The position numbers and the translations under genes were made by a program. The notes below the pieces were generated by a model. It was not told the DNA's origin, did no database searches, and saw nothing but the letters and a program-made list of their open reading frames with translations. From positions 62,001 to 126,000 of the forward strand of contig NZ_BMVP01000011.1 of the NCBI RefSeq assembly GCF_014650775.1: a DNA stretch of 64,000 bases, in the 5' to 3' direction. The stretch is from Streptomyces cirratus. GTDB taxonomy: Bacteria; Actinomycetota; Actinomycetes; Streptomycetales; Streptomycetaceae. Below are positions 1 through 8,180 of the stretch, piece after piece (within the stretch, counting starts at the first letter, position 1; every line of letters starts with the position of its first letter).

Positions 1-1486
1 CGCCGTAGCCGTCTCCGCGGTCGGGGGCGGAGCCGGAGACCGGGGCGCGGGAGCCGACCGTGGCCAGCTCGTCGCTGCGGTCGGAGATGAGCGGGCCGTT
101 GTTGGTGGTGCGGACCGTGATCCGCTTGCTCTTGCCGCCCGCGACCTTGATCTCCTCTTCACGGGTCGTGAAGGGGACCACCTTGTTGTCGTAGACGTAG
201 CCGTCCGGCTTGATCTGCTCCAGGTAGAGATCGGTGACGTCGGCGCCGAGGTTGGTCATGCCCCAGGCGATGTCGGCGTTGTGGCCGATGACCACGCCCG
301 GCATGCCGGAGAAGGTGAAGCCGGCCACGTCGTACTGGCACTGGGGCGAGGCCGCACGGCAGTGCAGGCCCATCTGGTACCAGACGGAGGGCAGCTGCGG
401 TGCGAGGTGCGGGTCGTTCGCGAGCAGCGGCTTGCCGGTGGTCGTGTACTTGCCCGCCACGACCCAGGAGTTCGAGCCGATGCCGCTGCCGTTGGGGCCG
501 AGGATGGCCGGGATCTCGTCGAGGGTCTTGGCGAGGGAGGACAGCTGGGTGCGCAGGCCGACGCTCGCGCCCTGGGCGGAGGCGTTGTCGGCGAGGCCGG
601 TGGTGATGCCGCCGTTCGGGGTCGCCTGGGAGCCGGTGCCGGTGACCGTGGACCCCGTGCCCGTGCCGGCTCCGGTTCCGGTTCCGGTGGAGCCGGTACC
701 CGTGGTGCCCGTGGATGCCGCGCCCTGGGGGGCGTACTTGCCGCCGGAGACGGCGCCGCCCTCGACGATCGGCTTGTTCCGGTCGAAGGGGTACGGCGGG
801 TACAGGTCGTCGATCTGCTGCGGCGAAAGCTTGCCGGCCATCAGCGAGCGGTCGATCTCGTCCTGCATGTTGCCGCGCAGGTCCCAGGCCATCGCCTTGA
901 GCCAGGCCACCGAGTCCACCGGCGTCCACTGCTCCGGCGTGTAGTCGCCGGTCAGCTTGAGGGCCGCGTGCTCCACGGAGAGGTCCTTGCCGGACTTCCC
1001 CTTGAGGTAGGCGTTGACCCCGTCGGCGTACGCCTGGAGGTACTTCTTGGTCTCCGGCGAGAGCTTGGTGTCGTACTCGGTCTGCGCGACCTGGCGCCAG
1101 CCCAGCGTGCGCAGGAAGGCGTCGGTCTCGACCTGGCCGGAGCCGAACATCTCGGAGAGCCGCCCGGAGGTCATGTGGCGGCGGACGTCCATCTCCCAGA
1201 AGCGGTCCTGCGCGTGGACGAAGCCCTGCGCGCGGAAGAGGTCCTCGTCGTTGTCGGCGTAGAGCTGCGGGATCCCGTGGTCGTCGCGTTTGACCTCGAC
1301 GGCCGCGGTCAGGCCGGGCAGCTTGAGGGAGCCGGTGGTCTGGGGATAGGAGGCACGGACGCCGTCGACGCTCCAGTACGCCCCGTAGCCGAGTCCCGCC
1401 AAGAGCGCCAGGACCATGACGAGCACGATCAGACGTGCGCGTCGTCCCTTCTTCTTGACGGAAGGGCCGGATGAGTTGGCGGGCAT
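1..1486 (-). CDS. Penicillin acylase family protein (N-terminal part; runs off the window edge)
   Basis: The gene reads leftward from ATG at 1486 with no stop before base 1, so only about 495 residues are visible. AAGGAC lies just upstream of the start. A short basic N-terminus is followed by one hydrophobic segment at about residues 20-40, suggesting membrane anchoring or export. A GSNSWVV motif gives Ser338 as the likely N-terminal nucleophile of the beta chain. It is followed by GKPLLANDPHL, which is typical of the Ntn-hydrolase penicillin acylase family. The family hydrolyses amide bonds, including beta-lactam side chains and acyl-homoserine lactones, and matures by autoproteolysis that removes a spacer. 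A Gly/Thr/Ser-rich low-complexity stretch at about residues 255-285 lies where the spacer would be. The true substrate cannot be told. Confidence 0.9.
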   Translation of the reverse strand, partial: MPANSSGPSVKKKGRRARLIVLVMVLALLAGLGYGAYWSVDGVRASYPQTTGSLKLPGLTAAVEVKRDDHGIPQLYADNDEDLFRAQGFVHAQDRFWEMDVRRHMTSGRLSEMFGSGQVETDAFLRTLGWRQVAQTEYDTKLSPETKKYLQAYADGVNAYLKGKSGKDLSVEHAALKLTGDYTPEQWTPVDSVAWLKAMAWDLRGNMQDEIDRSLMAGKLSPQQIDDLYPPYPFDRNKPIVEGGAVSGGKYAPQGAASTGTTGTGSTGTGTGAGTGTGSTVTGTGSQATPNGGITTGLADNASAQGASVGLRTQLSSLAKTLDEIPAILGPNGSGIGSNSWVVAGKYTTTGKPLLANDPHLAPQLPSVWYQMGLHCRAASPQCQYDVAGFTFSGMPGVVIGHNADIAWGMTNLGADVTDLYLEQIKPDGYVYDNKVVPFTTREEEIKVAGGKSKRITVRTTNNGPLISDRSDELATVGSRAPVSGSAPDRGDGYG

Positions 1487-1701
1487 CGCTGTCCTTAGAG
1501 GGGCAGGGTGGTCCTGGGATTGCTGGAAGCCACCATAGGCGCAGGACCGCCCTCGATGATCCGCCAGGGGTCGAGGTCCGTAGGACAGGGGCGGGCGCAC
1601 GTTTCACAATGTGGTTGTCGAGTAAAGACTCCGTCAAAGATTAGGTAAGGTAACGAAGTACTTGTCGCACGTGCCTCCGGAGGAACGATCCGTCACGGCA
1701 C

Positions 1702-3222
1702 ATGGAGGGAAAGGGCCGCCCGCTGACTGTCCACCAGCTCAATGAGCTCCTGCTGGTCTGCTCGCTCGTGCTGCTCGTCGCGGTAGCGGCGGTACGCGTC
1801 TCCTCGCGCAGCGGTCTGCCCAGCCTGCTCATCTACCTCGGCATAGGCATAGCGATAGGCCAGGACGGCATAGGCAACGTCGTTTTCGACAACGCCGAGC
1901 TGACCCAGGTCATCGGCTACGCCGCACTCGTCGTGATCCTCGCCGAGGGCGGTCTGGGCACCAAGTGGAAAGAGATCAAACCGGCCCTGCCGGCGGCGAT
2001 CGCACTCTCCCTCGTCGGGGTGGCGATCAGCGTGGGGGTCACGGCGGCCGGGGCGCACTACCTGGTCGGGCTGGAGTGGCGCCAGGCCCTGCTGATCGGC
2101 GCGGTCGTCTCCTCGACCGACGCCGCGGCCGTCTTCTCGGTGCTGCGCAAGGTGCCCCTCCCGTCCCGCGTGACGGGTGTGCTGGAGGCGGAGTCCGGCT
2201 TCAACGACGCCCCCGTGGTCATCCTGGTGGTGTCCTTCGCGACCGTCGGACCGGTGGACGACTGGTACGTCCTGATCGGCAAGATCGCCCTCGAACTGGC
2301 CATCGGCATCGCCATCGGCCTCACGGTGGGCTTCGTGGGCGCGTACGGCCTGCGGCACGTGGCGCTGCCCGCCTCCGGCCTCTACCCGATCGCCGTGATG
2401 GCCATCGCGATCACCGCGTACGCGGCCGGCGCGATGGCGCACGGCTCCGGCTTCCTCGCGGTGTACCTGGCGGCGATGGTCCTCGGGAACGCGAAGCTGC
2501 CGCACTGGCCCGCCACCCGGGGGTTCGCGGACGGGCTCGGCTGGATCGCCCAGATCGGCATGTTCGTCCTGCTCGGCCTGCTGGTGACCCCCCACGAGCT
2601 GGCCGGGGACTTCTGGCCCGCGGTGATCATCGGACTGGTGCTGACGATGGTGGCGCGGCCGCTGGAGGTGTTCGTCAGCCTGCTGCCCTTCCGGATCCCG
2701 TGGCAGGAGCAGGCCCTGATGTCGTGGGCGGGCCTTCGTGGCGCCGTGCCCATCATCTTGGCCACCATCCCGATGGTGACCGGGATCGAGGGCAGCGACC
2801 GGGTCTTCAACATCGTCTTCGTGCTCGTCGTCGTCTACACACTGGTCCAGGGCCCGACCCTGCCGTGGCTGGCGCGCAAGCTCGAACTCGGCGCCACGGA
2901 CGAGGCGGCGGACCTGGGCATCGAGTCCGCGCCGCTGGAGAAGCTGCGCGGGCACCTGCTGTCCTTCGCCATACCGCCGGCCTCGCGGATGCACGGCGTG
3001 GAGGTCGGTGAGCTGCGGCTCCCGGCCGGGGCGTCGGTGACGCTGGTGGTCCGGGACGCCAAGAGCTTCGTACCGGCGCCGTCGACGGTACTGCGCCGGG
3101 GGGACGAGCTGTTGGTGGTGGCGACGGACCAGGTGCGGGACGCGGCGGAGGCTCGGCTCCGGGCGGTCGCGCGGGGCGGCAAGCTCGCGGGGTGGCTGGG
3201 GGCGGGCTCGAACGGGGCTTGA
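1702..3222 (+). CDS. Potassium/cation-proton antiporter, CPA1 type, with C-terminal RCK_C (TrkA-C) domain
   Basis: This is a 506-residue membrane protein with about twelve hydrophobic segments up to residue 390. Features include GLPSLLIYLGIGIAIG near the N-terminus, SSTDAAAVFS (an ion-site Asp segment of CPA antiporters) and ESGFNDAPVV. The last 90 residues lack membrane segments and resemble the RCK_C/TrkA-C regulatory fold, ending in a GDELLVVAT motif. The architecture matches the NhaP2/CvrA-like K+/H+ antiporters, which export K+ in exchange for protons and are gated by a cytoplasmic ligand-binding domain. A GGAGGAA ribosome site lies about 17 bases before ATG 1702, so a slightly later start is possible. 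It stands alone, divergent from the penicillin acylase. Confidence 0.88.
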   Translation: MEGKGRPLTVHQLNELLLVCSLVLLVAVAAVRVSSRSGLPSLLIYLGIGIAIGQDGIGNVVFDNAELTQVIGYAALVVILAEGGLGTKWKEIKPALPAAIALSLVGVAISVGVTAAGAHYLVGLEWRQALLIGAVVSSTDAAAVFSVLRKVPLPSRVTGVLEAESGFNDAPVVILVVSFATVGPVDDWYVLIGKIALELAIGIAIGLTVGFVGAYGLRHVALPASGLYPIAVMAIAITAYAAGAMAHGSGFLAVYLAAMVLGNAKLPHWPATRGFADGLGWIAQIGMFVLLGLLVTPHELAGDFWPAVIIGLVLTMVARPLEVFVSLLPFRIPWQEQALMSWAGLRGAVPIILATIPMVTGIEGSDRVFNIVFVLVVVYTLVQGPTLPWLARKLELGATDEAADLGIESAPLEKLRGHLLSFAIPPASRMHGVEVGELRLPAGASVTLVVRDAKSFVPAPSTVLRRGDELLVVATDQVRDAAEARLRAVARGGKLAGWLGAGSNGA

Positions 3223-3281
3223 AACGGGGCCGGAGCGGGCTGTGGTCGGGCCGGAGCGGGCTGGAAACGGGGCCGGAGCGG
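3221..3281. repeat. Short GC-rich direct repeats after the antiporter gene
   Basis: GAAACGGGGCCGGAGCGG occurs at 3221-3238 and again at 3264-3281. A related GGGCCGGAGCGGGCTG unit occurs at 3227-3242 and 3248-3263. The first copy begins inside the stop codon of the antiporter gene. This looks like a local slipped duplication with no evident function. Confidence 0.6.
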
Positions 3282-3672
3282 AGTGCCGGCGGGCCTGAGC
3301 GGAGCGTTAGAGCAACGTTCTAAATCTGTGATTTCGCGGTTCGGTGCGTGTTTCTGCCCTGCTTTGCGGGTATGCGGAATGCGAACTTCCAGTTAATCGC
3401 AGGTGAACCCATAACTTGTCGCCGGAATCACAGGACGCAAGGGGAGCTCTGCCTGTACGATAAAGGCACACCAGAACGAACCAACTCTGCCTGACGCAGA
3501 GCTGGCGCGACCGCAAAGCGGCCGTGGCCCCCGCAGTGGGCGCCCAGGTATCACTCGGTTCTGCGCAAGAGGACAGCTCTCGGGGCTCCCACATGTACGG
3601 GTGCGACTCGCCCACAAGGTGACGCACCGTCCGCAGACGGGGAGTTCTACCAGGCAGCGGAAAGGCAAGGCC
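3223..3672. other. 450-bp non-coding gap between antiporter and MFS transporter
   Basis: I see no credible gene here. The left part holds the short GC-rich repeats. At 3307-3323 there is a small inverted repeat with TTAGA and TCTAA arms separated by 7 bases. From about 3310 to 3480 the sequence is less GC-rich than its surroundings, as expected for a promoter region. Near 3486 there is a hairpin-capable CTCTGC / GCAGAG pair. The region probably contains the promoter and leader of the downstream MFS gene. Confidence 0.5.
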
Positions 3673-4971
3673 GTGACATCCGCGGTCACGACCGAATCGT
3701 CCGCCCGCCCCGGCTACGGGCAGCTCCTGCGCACTCCCGGCGCCCTCGGCTTCCTGCTCCCGGGCTTCGCCGCCCGCCTGCCGTTCGGCATGCTGACCAT
3801 CAGCATCCTGCTGCTCGTCCAGCACACCACCGGCTCCTACGCCAACGCCGGCATCGTCTCGGCCGTCACCGGCATCTCCATGGCGCTGTGCGCCCCCCTG
3901 ATGGGCAACCTGACCGACAAGCACGGCCAGAGCGCCGTCCTGCTGCCGGTCGTACTCGTCCACGCCGCCGCCGTGAGCGCCCTGGTCGCGCTCGCGCTGC
4001 TCGGAGCCCCCGTCCTCGCCATCGCCGCCGCCGCGATCCCGGCCGGCGCCTCCGTACCGCAGGTCGGTCCGATGGTCCGGGCCCGCTGGGCCGCCAAGCT
4101 GGAGGGCTCGCCGCTGCTGCCGACCGCCGCCGCGTTCGAGTCCGTCACCGACGAGTTCACCTTCGTCGTCGGCCCGGTCCTCGCGACCGCGCTGTGCACC
4201 GGCCTGCACCCCTCGGCCGGCCTCATCACCGAAGCCACCCTGTCGCTGCTCGGCGGCCTGCTCTTCGCCGCCCAGCGCGCCACCCAGCCCAAGGGGCACG
4301 CCCAGACCGCCACCGGCGGCGAGCGCGCCTCGGCCCTGTCCTTCCCGGGCCTGCGCGTCCTGATCGTCGCCTTCCTCGGGATCGGCGCCGTCTTCGGCGG
4401 CATGCAGGTCTCGATGGCCGCCTTCTCCAGCGAGATGGGCAACCCCGGCGCGAACGGCCTGCTGTACGGCGTCTTCGCGGCGGGCAACATGCTCGCCGGC
4501 ATCGCCTGCGGCGCCATCGCCTGGAAGATCGGCCCGCGCCGCCGGCTGCTGCTCGGCTACATCGGGCTGACCGCCACCGCGTCGCTGCTGTGGACCGCCG
4601 ACTCGATGGTCCTGCTGGCCGCCATCGGCCTGCTCGTCGGTCTGTGCATCGCCCCGGCCCTGATCACCGGCTACACGATGATCGAGGCGCTGATCCCGGC
4701 GAACGCCCGCACGGAGGCCTTCACCTGGCTGACCGGTGCGGTCGCCTTCGGGCAGGCCATCGCCGTGATCGTGGCCGGCCGCCTGACGGACGCGCACGGG
4801 TCCTCGTACGGGTTCCTCGTGCCGGCGGCCGCCACGGCGCTGGCGCTGGTCACGCTGCTGTCCCTGCGGGCGAAGCTCGCGCCGAGGGCGGGCGGCAGGA
4901 TCGTCAGCTCTTCCGACACCCCGCAGGGCCGGGAAGACCGGGGCCGGCAGCGGGACCTCACCACCGTCTGA
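3673..4971 (+). CDS. MFS transporter
   Basis: This is a 432-residue, roughly twelve-helix transporter of the major facilitator superfamily. I chose GTG 3673, preceded by AAAGGCAAGG, because residues encoded before it are polar and unlike a transporter N-terminus. An open frame does extend back to GTG 3601. The first half carries a GNLTDKHG motif, the loop 2-3 signature of MFS carriers. GPRRRLLLGY sits at the matching place in the second half. Substrate is unknown. The nearest genes do not suggest one and the gene appears monocistronic, with a small gap before the CIRCE-like element of the next gene. Confidence 0.85.
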   Translation: MTSAVTTESSARPGYGQLLRTPGALGFLLPGFAARLPFGMLTISILLLVQHTTGSYANAGIVSAVTGISMALCAPLMGNLTDKHGQSAVLLPVVLVHAAAVSALVALALLGAPVLAIAAAAIPAGASVPQVGPMVRARWAAKLEGSPLLPTAAAFESVTDEFTFVVGPVLATALCTGLHPSAGLITEATLSLLGGLLFAAQRATQPKGHAQTATGGERASALSFPGLRVLIVAFLGIGAVFGGMQVSMAAFSSEMGNPGANGLLYGVFAAGNMLAGIACGAIAWKIGPRRRLLLGYIGLTATASLLWTADSMVLLAAIGLLVGLCIAPALITGYTMIEALIPANARTEAFTWLTGAVAFGQAIAVIVAGRLTDAHGSSYGFLVPAAATALALVTLLSLRAKLAPRAGGRIVSSSDTPQGREDRGRQRDLTTV

Positions 4972-5042
4972 GGGTGGTGTCGGTCACCGCGCGGCCGAGA
5001 TCGGTGGACTGTTCCGCCGGAATACGTCACCATGGAGCGTCG

Positions 5043-5069
5043 TTAGCACTCATTGAGTGAGAGTGCCAG
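5043..5069. promoter_or_regulatory. CIRCE-like inverted repeat (candidate HrcA operator)
   Basis: The left half TTAGCACTC (5043-5051) is followed by exactly nine bases and then GAGTGCCAG (5061-5069). The CIRCE operator bound by the heat-shock repressor HrcA is TTAGCACTC, nine bases, GAGTGCTAA. The left half is perfect and the right half matches 7 of 9, with the CAG ending that reads CTGGCACTC on the other strand. It ends immediately before the GGAGG ribosome site of the FmdB gene, so repressor binding would cover the transcript start or leader. Confidence 0.72.
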
Positions 5070-5079
5070 GAGGAAATTC

Positions 5080-5379
5080 GTGCCGACCTACCAGTACCAG
5101 TGCACCGAGTGCGGTGAGGGCCTTGAGGCCGTGCAGAAGTTCACCGATGACGCACTGACCGTGTGCCCGAACTGCGACGGACGCCTGAAGAAGGTGTTCT
5201 CTGCGGTCGGCATCGTCTTCAAGGGCTCCGGTTTCTACCGGAACGACAGCCGCGGTGCGTCGTCGAGCAGCACGCCTGCTTCGAAGCCGGCTTCGTCCAC
5301 GACGTCGGCGCCGGCCGCCCCGGCCGCCTCGTCGTCGACCTCGTCGACCACGAGCAGCAGCTCCACCTCGGCCGCCTGA
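5080..5379 (+). CDS. FmdB family zinc-ribbon protein
   Basis: This is a 99-residue protein starting at GTG 5080, seven bases after AGGAGGAA. It opens PTYQYQCTECG and carries two CxxC knuckles (Cys8/Cys11 and Cys29/Cys32), the single zinc-ribbon signature of the FmdB/YhaF family whose role is mostly unknown. The last 35 residues are a Ser/Ala/Thr-rich low-complexity tail, common in actinobacterial members. The CIRCE-like element directly upstream suggests HrcA control, which would be a link to protein quality control. A strong terminator follows at 5396-5431, so the gene is probably its own transcription unit. Confidence 0.88.
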   Translation: MPTYQYQCTECGEGLEAVQKFTDDALTVCPNCDGRLKKVFSAVGIVFKGSGFYRNDSRGASSSSTPASKPASSTTSAPAAPAASSSTSSTTSSSSTSAA

Positions 5380-5395
5380 CCCGTCCGCATTCCGT

Positions 5396-5431
5396 AAGGC
5401 CCCGCAGCCCCCACCTGGGCAGCGGGGCCTT
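5396..5431. terminator. Intrinsic terminator-like hairpin
   Basis: Perfect 10-bp arms AAGGCCCCGC and GCGGGGCCTT are separated by 16 bases, between the FmdB gene and the phosphorylase gene. There is no U-tract, as is usual in Streptomyces. Confidence 0.7.
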
Positions 5432-5457
5432 GCGCGTGCCCGGCTAGGGTGACCGGT

Positions 5458-6291
5458 ATGGCGAACGCAGAGATCGGTGTCATCGGCGGTTCGGGGTTCT
5501 ACTCCTTCCTGGAGGACGTCTCCGAGATACGGGTGGAGACCCCGTACGGGCCCCCCAGCGACTCCCTGTACCTGGGCGAGCTGGCCGGCCGGTCGGTGGC
5601 GTTCCTGCCGCGGCACGGGCGCAGCCACACGGTGCCGCCGCACAAGATCAACTACCGCGCCAACCTGTGGGCGCTGCGCTCGGTCGGCGTGCGTCAGGTG
5701 CTGGGGCCGTGCGCGGTCGGTGGTCTGCGGACCGAGTACGGGCCGGGCACGCTGCTCGTGCCGGACCAGCTGGTGGACCGTACGAAGTCCCGGGCGCAGA
5801 CCTTCTTCGACGGGGAGCCGCTGCCGGACGGATCGGTGCCGAACGTCGTGCACACCACCTTCGCCGACCCGTACTGCCCGCTCGGCCGGGCGGCGGCGAT
5901 GGGTGCGGCGCGCGGGCGCGGCTGGGAGCCGGTGGACGGCGGCACGATGGTCGTGGTGGAGGGCCCCCGGTTCTCGACGCGTGCCGAATCGCTCTTCCAC
6001 GCGGCCATGGGGTGGTCGGTGGTCGGTATGACCGGGCACCCGGAGGCGGTCCTCGCGCGGGAGCTGGGCCTCTGCTACACCTCGATGGCCCTGGTGACGG
6101 ACCTGGACGCGGGCGCCGAGACGGGCGAGGGCGTCTCCCACACGGAGGTGCTGAGGGTGTTCGGCGAGAACGTCGGGCGGCTGCGCGAGGTCCTGTTCGA
6201 CGCGGTCGCGGCCCTGCCGCCGACGGAGTCCCGGGACTGCCTGTGCACGCACGCGCACGACGGCTGGGACCTGGGCATCGAGCTGCCGTAG
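5458..6291 (+). CDS. mtnP: S-methyl-5'-thioadenosine phosphorylase
   Basis: This 277-residue cytoplasmic enzyme of the purine nucleoside phosphorylase family phosphorolyses methylthioadenosine to adenine and methylthioribose-1-phosphate in the methionine salvage pathway. The N-terminus reads IGVIGGSGFY, the phosphate-binding loop. It is followed by PRHGRSHTVPPHKINYRANLW in pieces typical of MTAP, and a later EGPRFSTRAE segment and GMTGHPEA motif. ATG 5458 is chosen over GTG 5449 because the conserved fold starts directly after it. It is flanked by the FmdB terminator and by an unrelated RcpC-like gene. Confidence 0.92.
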   Translation: MANAEIGVIGGSGFYSFLEDVSEIRVETPYGPPSDSLYLGELAGRSVAFLPRHGRSHTVPPHKINYRANLWALRSVGVRQVLGPCAVGGLRTEYGPGTLLVPDQLVDRTKSRAQTFFDGEPLPDGSVPNVVHTTFADPYCPLGRAAAMGAARGRGWEPVDGGTMVVVEGPRFSTRAESLFHAAMGWSVVGMTGHPEAVLARELGLCYTSMALVTDLDAGAETGEGVSHTEVLRVFGENVGRLREVLFDAVAALPPTESRDCLCTHAHDGWDLGIELP

Positions 6292-6440
6292 CGGCCCGGA
6301 CCCACCCCTGGGGGTGACGGGGTTTTCCACAACCTGGGGACCGTCCACAGGCGCGAGCGGGATCCGCCGCCGGGACGGATCGTGAGGGGTGTCCGGACGC
6401 CGGGTCCGGGCACCGAACTCACAGCCAGGCGGTGTTCAGC

Positions 6441-7040
6441 ATGTCCGCGTTCCTTTCCCCGCAGCTCTCCCCGTCCGTGTCCCCTTCCTGTTCTCCCTCG
6501 TCTTCTTTCCCTTCCTCGTCGGGCTCGGGTTCTTCGGGCTCTTCGGGCTCTTCGGGCCCGACTCCCGCGTGCCTGCCCGGTCGCCCCGTACCGCTCTTCC
6601 CGCCGCTGCGCGTGGGGCGTGGCGGGGACCGCCTCAGGCGCGCCCTGCGACGCCGGCGGCGGGCGGGGGCTGCCGGGCTGGCCGTCGTTGCGGCCGCCCT
6701 TGCGGTGGGTGGGACGGAGGCGCGGGCATATCGGGGCGCCGGGCCCCCGGATGCGGGACCGCCGCCCGCAGTCGCGCGGATGGCGTCGGCGCCCGTACGC
6801 ATCGCGGACGGGGCCACGGTGCGGCTGCTGCGGCCCGGGGACCGGGTGGACGTGGTGGCGGCTGAGCGCGCCGGGCAGCCCCGGGTGGTCGCGGTCGCGG
6901 CCCGGGTCGCGCGGGTGCCGGAGCCGGAGAAGGTGCCGGGCGACGGCGGGGCCCTGGTGGTCCTGTCCGTGCCCCGGGAGACCGCGCGGGCCCTGGTGGG
7001 CGCCGGCAGCGTGTCACGGCTGGCGGTGACACTGTGCTGA
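6441..7040 (+). CDS. RcpC/CpaB-like SAF-domain protein
   Basis: This 199-residue protein begins at ATG 6441. Residues 1-60 are a Ser/Pro/Gly-rich low-complexity region. A run of arginines and one hydrophobic segment (AGLAVVAAALAVGG, about residues 78-92) follow. The rest is a compact domain with RIADGATVRLLRPGDRVDVV, resembling the SAF/RcpC domain of Flp pilus assembly proteins. In those proteins the domain sits outside the membrane and guides pilus biogenesis. No other pilus genes are nearby, so a role in pili is only an inference. It lies 147 bp upstream of mscL in the same direction. Confidence 0.65.
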   Translation: MSAFLSPQLSPSVSPSCSPSSSFPSSSGSGSSGSSGSSGPTPACLPGRPVPLFPPLRVGRGGDRLRRALRRRRRAGAAGLAVVAAALAVGGTEARAYRGAGPPDAGPPPAVARMASAPVRIADGATVRLLRPGDRVDVVAAERAGQPRVVAVAARVARVPEPEKVPGDGGALVVLSVPRETARALVGAGSVSRLAVTLC

Positions 7041-7148
7041 ATCGGACAGGTGGCCGGTCACACCGTCTTGGGACGGGCCTCAATTGGACAGGCGGGGTCC
7101 CGGCTGCCGTATTTTTCGGAACGGTTGGCTCCGTGTTCCGTAGATGGT

Positions 7149-7173
7149 TCCGCAGATGGTTCCGCAGATGCGA
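7149..7173. repeat. Short tandem repeat before mscL
   Basis: GATGGTTCCGCA is repeated directly twice, followed by a truncated GATG, inside the mscL leader and just upstream of its ribosome site. It is probably a replication-slippage product. Confidence 0.5.
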
Positions 7174-7187
7174 GATGAGGCTCAGTC

Positions 7188-7712
7188 GTGAGCAAGAAGA
7201 ACGAGAGCGTCCTGGCAGGCTTCAAGGCCTTCCTGATGCGCGGCAACGTCGTCGACCTGGCGGTGGCCGTGGTCATCGGCGCCGCGTTCACCAACATCGT
7301 GAACTCCGTGGTGAAGGGGATCATCAGTCCGCTGGTGGGTGCCTTCGGCACGAAGAACCTGGACGTCTACTCGTCCTGCTTGAAGGCCCCGTGCGGCGTC
7401 GACGCGAAGGGGGAACCCACCGGCGTGAACATCATGTGGGGTTCGGTGCTGAACGCCACGCTGACCTTCCTGATCACCGCCGCGGTCGTCTACTTCCTGA
7501 TGGTGCTGCCGATGGCCAAGTACCTGGCCAGGACGGAGGAGCGGCGCAAGGCCCGGGAAGGCGTCCAGGAGACCATGGAGATCACCGAGCTGGAGGTCCT
7601 CAAGGAGATCCGCGACAACCTGGTCGCCCAGCGCACCGGCTCAGGCCCGGCGGGCGGCCACGCCCAGTCCCAGGGACCGGGTTACGGTCAGGGGCGCGAC
7701 GGCTCGGTCTGA
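7188..7712 (+). CDS. mscL: Large-conductance mechanosensitive channel MscL
   Basis: This 174-residue inner-membrane channel opens at near-lytic tension to release solutes on osmotic downshock. The N-terminal amphipathic segment GFKAFLMRGNVVDLAVAVVIG leads into TM1, whose pore-lining pattern GAAFTNIVNSVVKGIISPLVG is typical. A periplasmic loop with two cysteines follows. TM2 (TFLITAAVVYFLMVLPMAKY) precedes a charged C-terminal helix. The tail after residue 140 is a longer, Gly/Gln-rich extension than in E. coli MscL (136 aa). The start is GTG 7188 with a GATGAGG site upstream. Confidence 0.96.
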   Translation: MSKKNESVLAGFKAFLMRGNVVDLAVAVVIGAAFTNIVNSVVKGIISPLVGAFGTKNLDVYSSCLKAPCGVDAKGEPTGVNIMWGSVLNATLTFLITAAVVYFLMVLPMAKYLARTEERRKAREGVQETMEITELEVLKEIRDNLVAQRTGSGPAGGHAQSQGPGYGQGRDGSV

Positions 7713-7722
7713 GCCCCGGCGC

Positions 7723-8001
7723 TCAGGCGTGGTGCGGGGGCTTCTCGTCGAGGAAGCGGGCCAGGTCGGCCGCGCTGCCGCCGGCGGGGGGCCGCTCGCC
7801 CCAGCCGCGGTCCGTGTCGTCCGAGGACTGCTGGTCGAGCGGGTCGCCGAAGTCGAGCTTCGGCTTCGGCTTGAACTCGGGCTTCGGCCGGGACCTCGGC
7901 TGGGGCTTCGCCGCCGTGGCGGGCGCGGCGGCCGCGGGGCCGGTCGTGGAACCCGACGGGTCCGCGGGGTCCTGGCGGTCGGAGGCGGGGGCGGTGCTCA
8001 T
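7723..8001 (-). CDS. Small hypothetical Pro/Lys-rich protein
   Basis: This 92-residue leftward ORF starts at ATG 8001 and ends 10 bp from the mscL stop, in convergent orientation. The middle is a low-complexity KP/RP-rich stretch with repeated PKPEFKPKPKLDFGDP-like text. The C-terminus has a short ordered-looking piece, GGSAADLARFLDEKPPHH. There is no signal peptide or membrane segment. I do not recognise a family. Its arrangement looks like a conserved Streptomyces hypothetical, but expression is not proven. Confidence 0.6.
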   Translation of the reverse strand: MSTAPASDRQDPADPSGSTTGPAAAAPATAAKPQPRSRPKPEFKPKPKLDFGDPLDQQSSDDTDRGWGERPPAGGSAADLARFLDEKPPHHA

Positions 8002-8180
8002 GCCCTCAGGGTACGGCCGCTCCAGCCGGAGCCACCGCTCAGCCGCAGGCCCCCGGGCCCTTGCCGGCGTAGGACCACCGGCTCACATCGCGAGACGCGG
8101 GGCGGCGTGCGGCCCCCCGTTTCACCGCGGGCCCGCGCGCCTCGGGTGCCGGCCGGCGGAGGGCTGCTGTCCTGGGCGTC

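Noticed and set aside
3307..3323. TTAGA-N7-TCTAA small inverted repeat as an operator
   Set aside because: Arms of only 5 bp are expected by chance in a 450-bp gap; mentioned only in the description of that gap.
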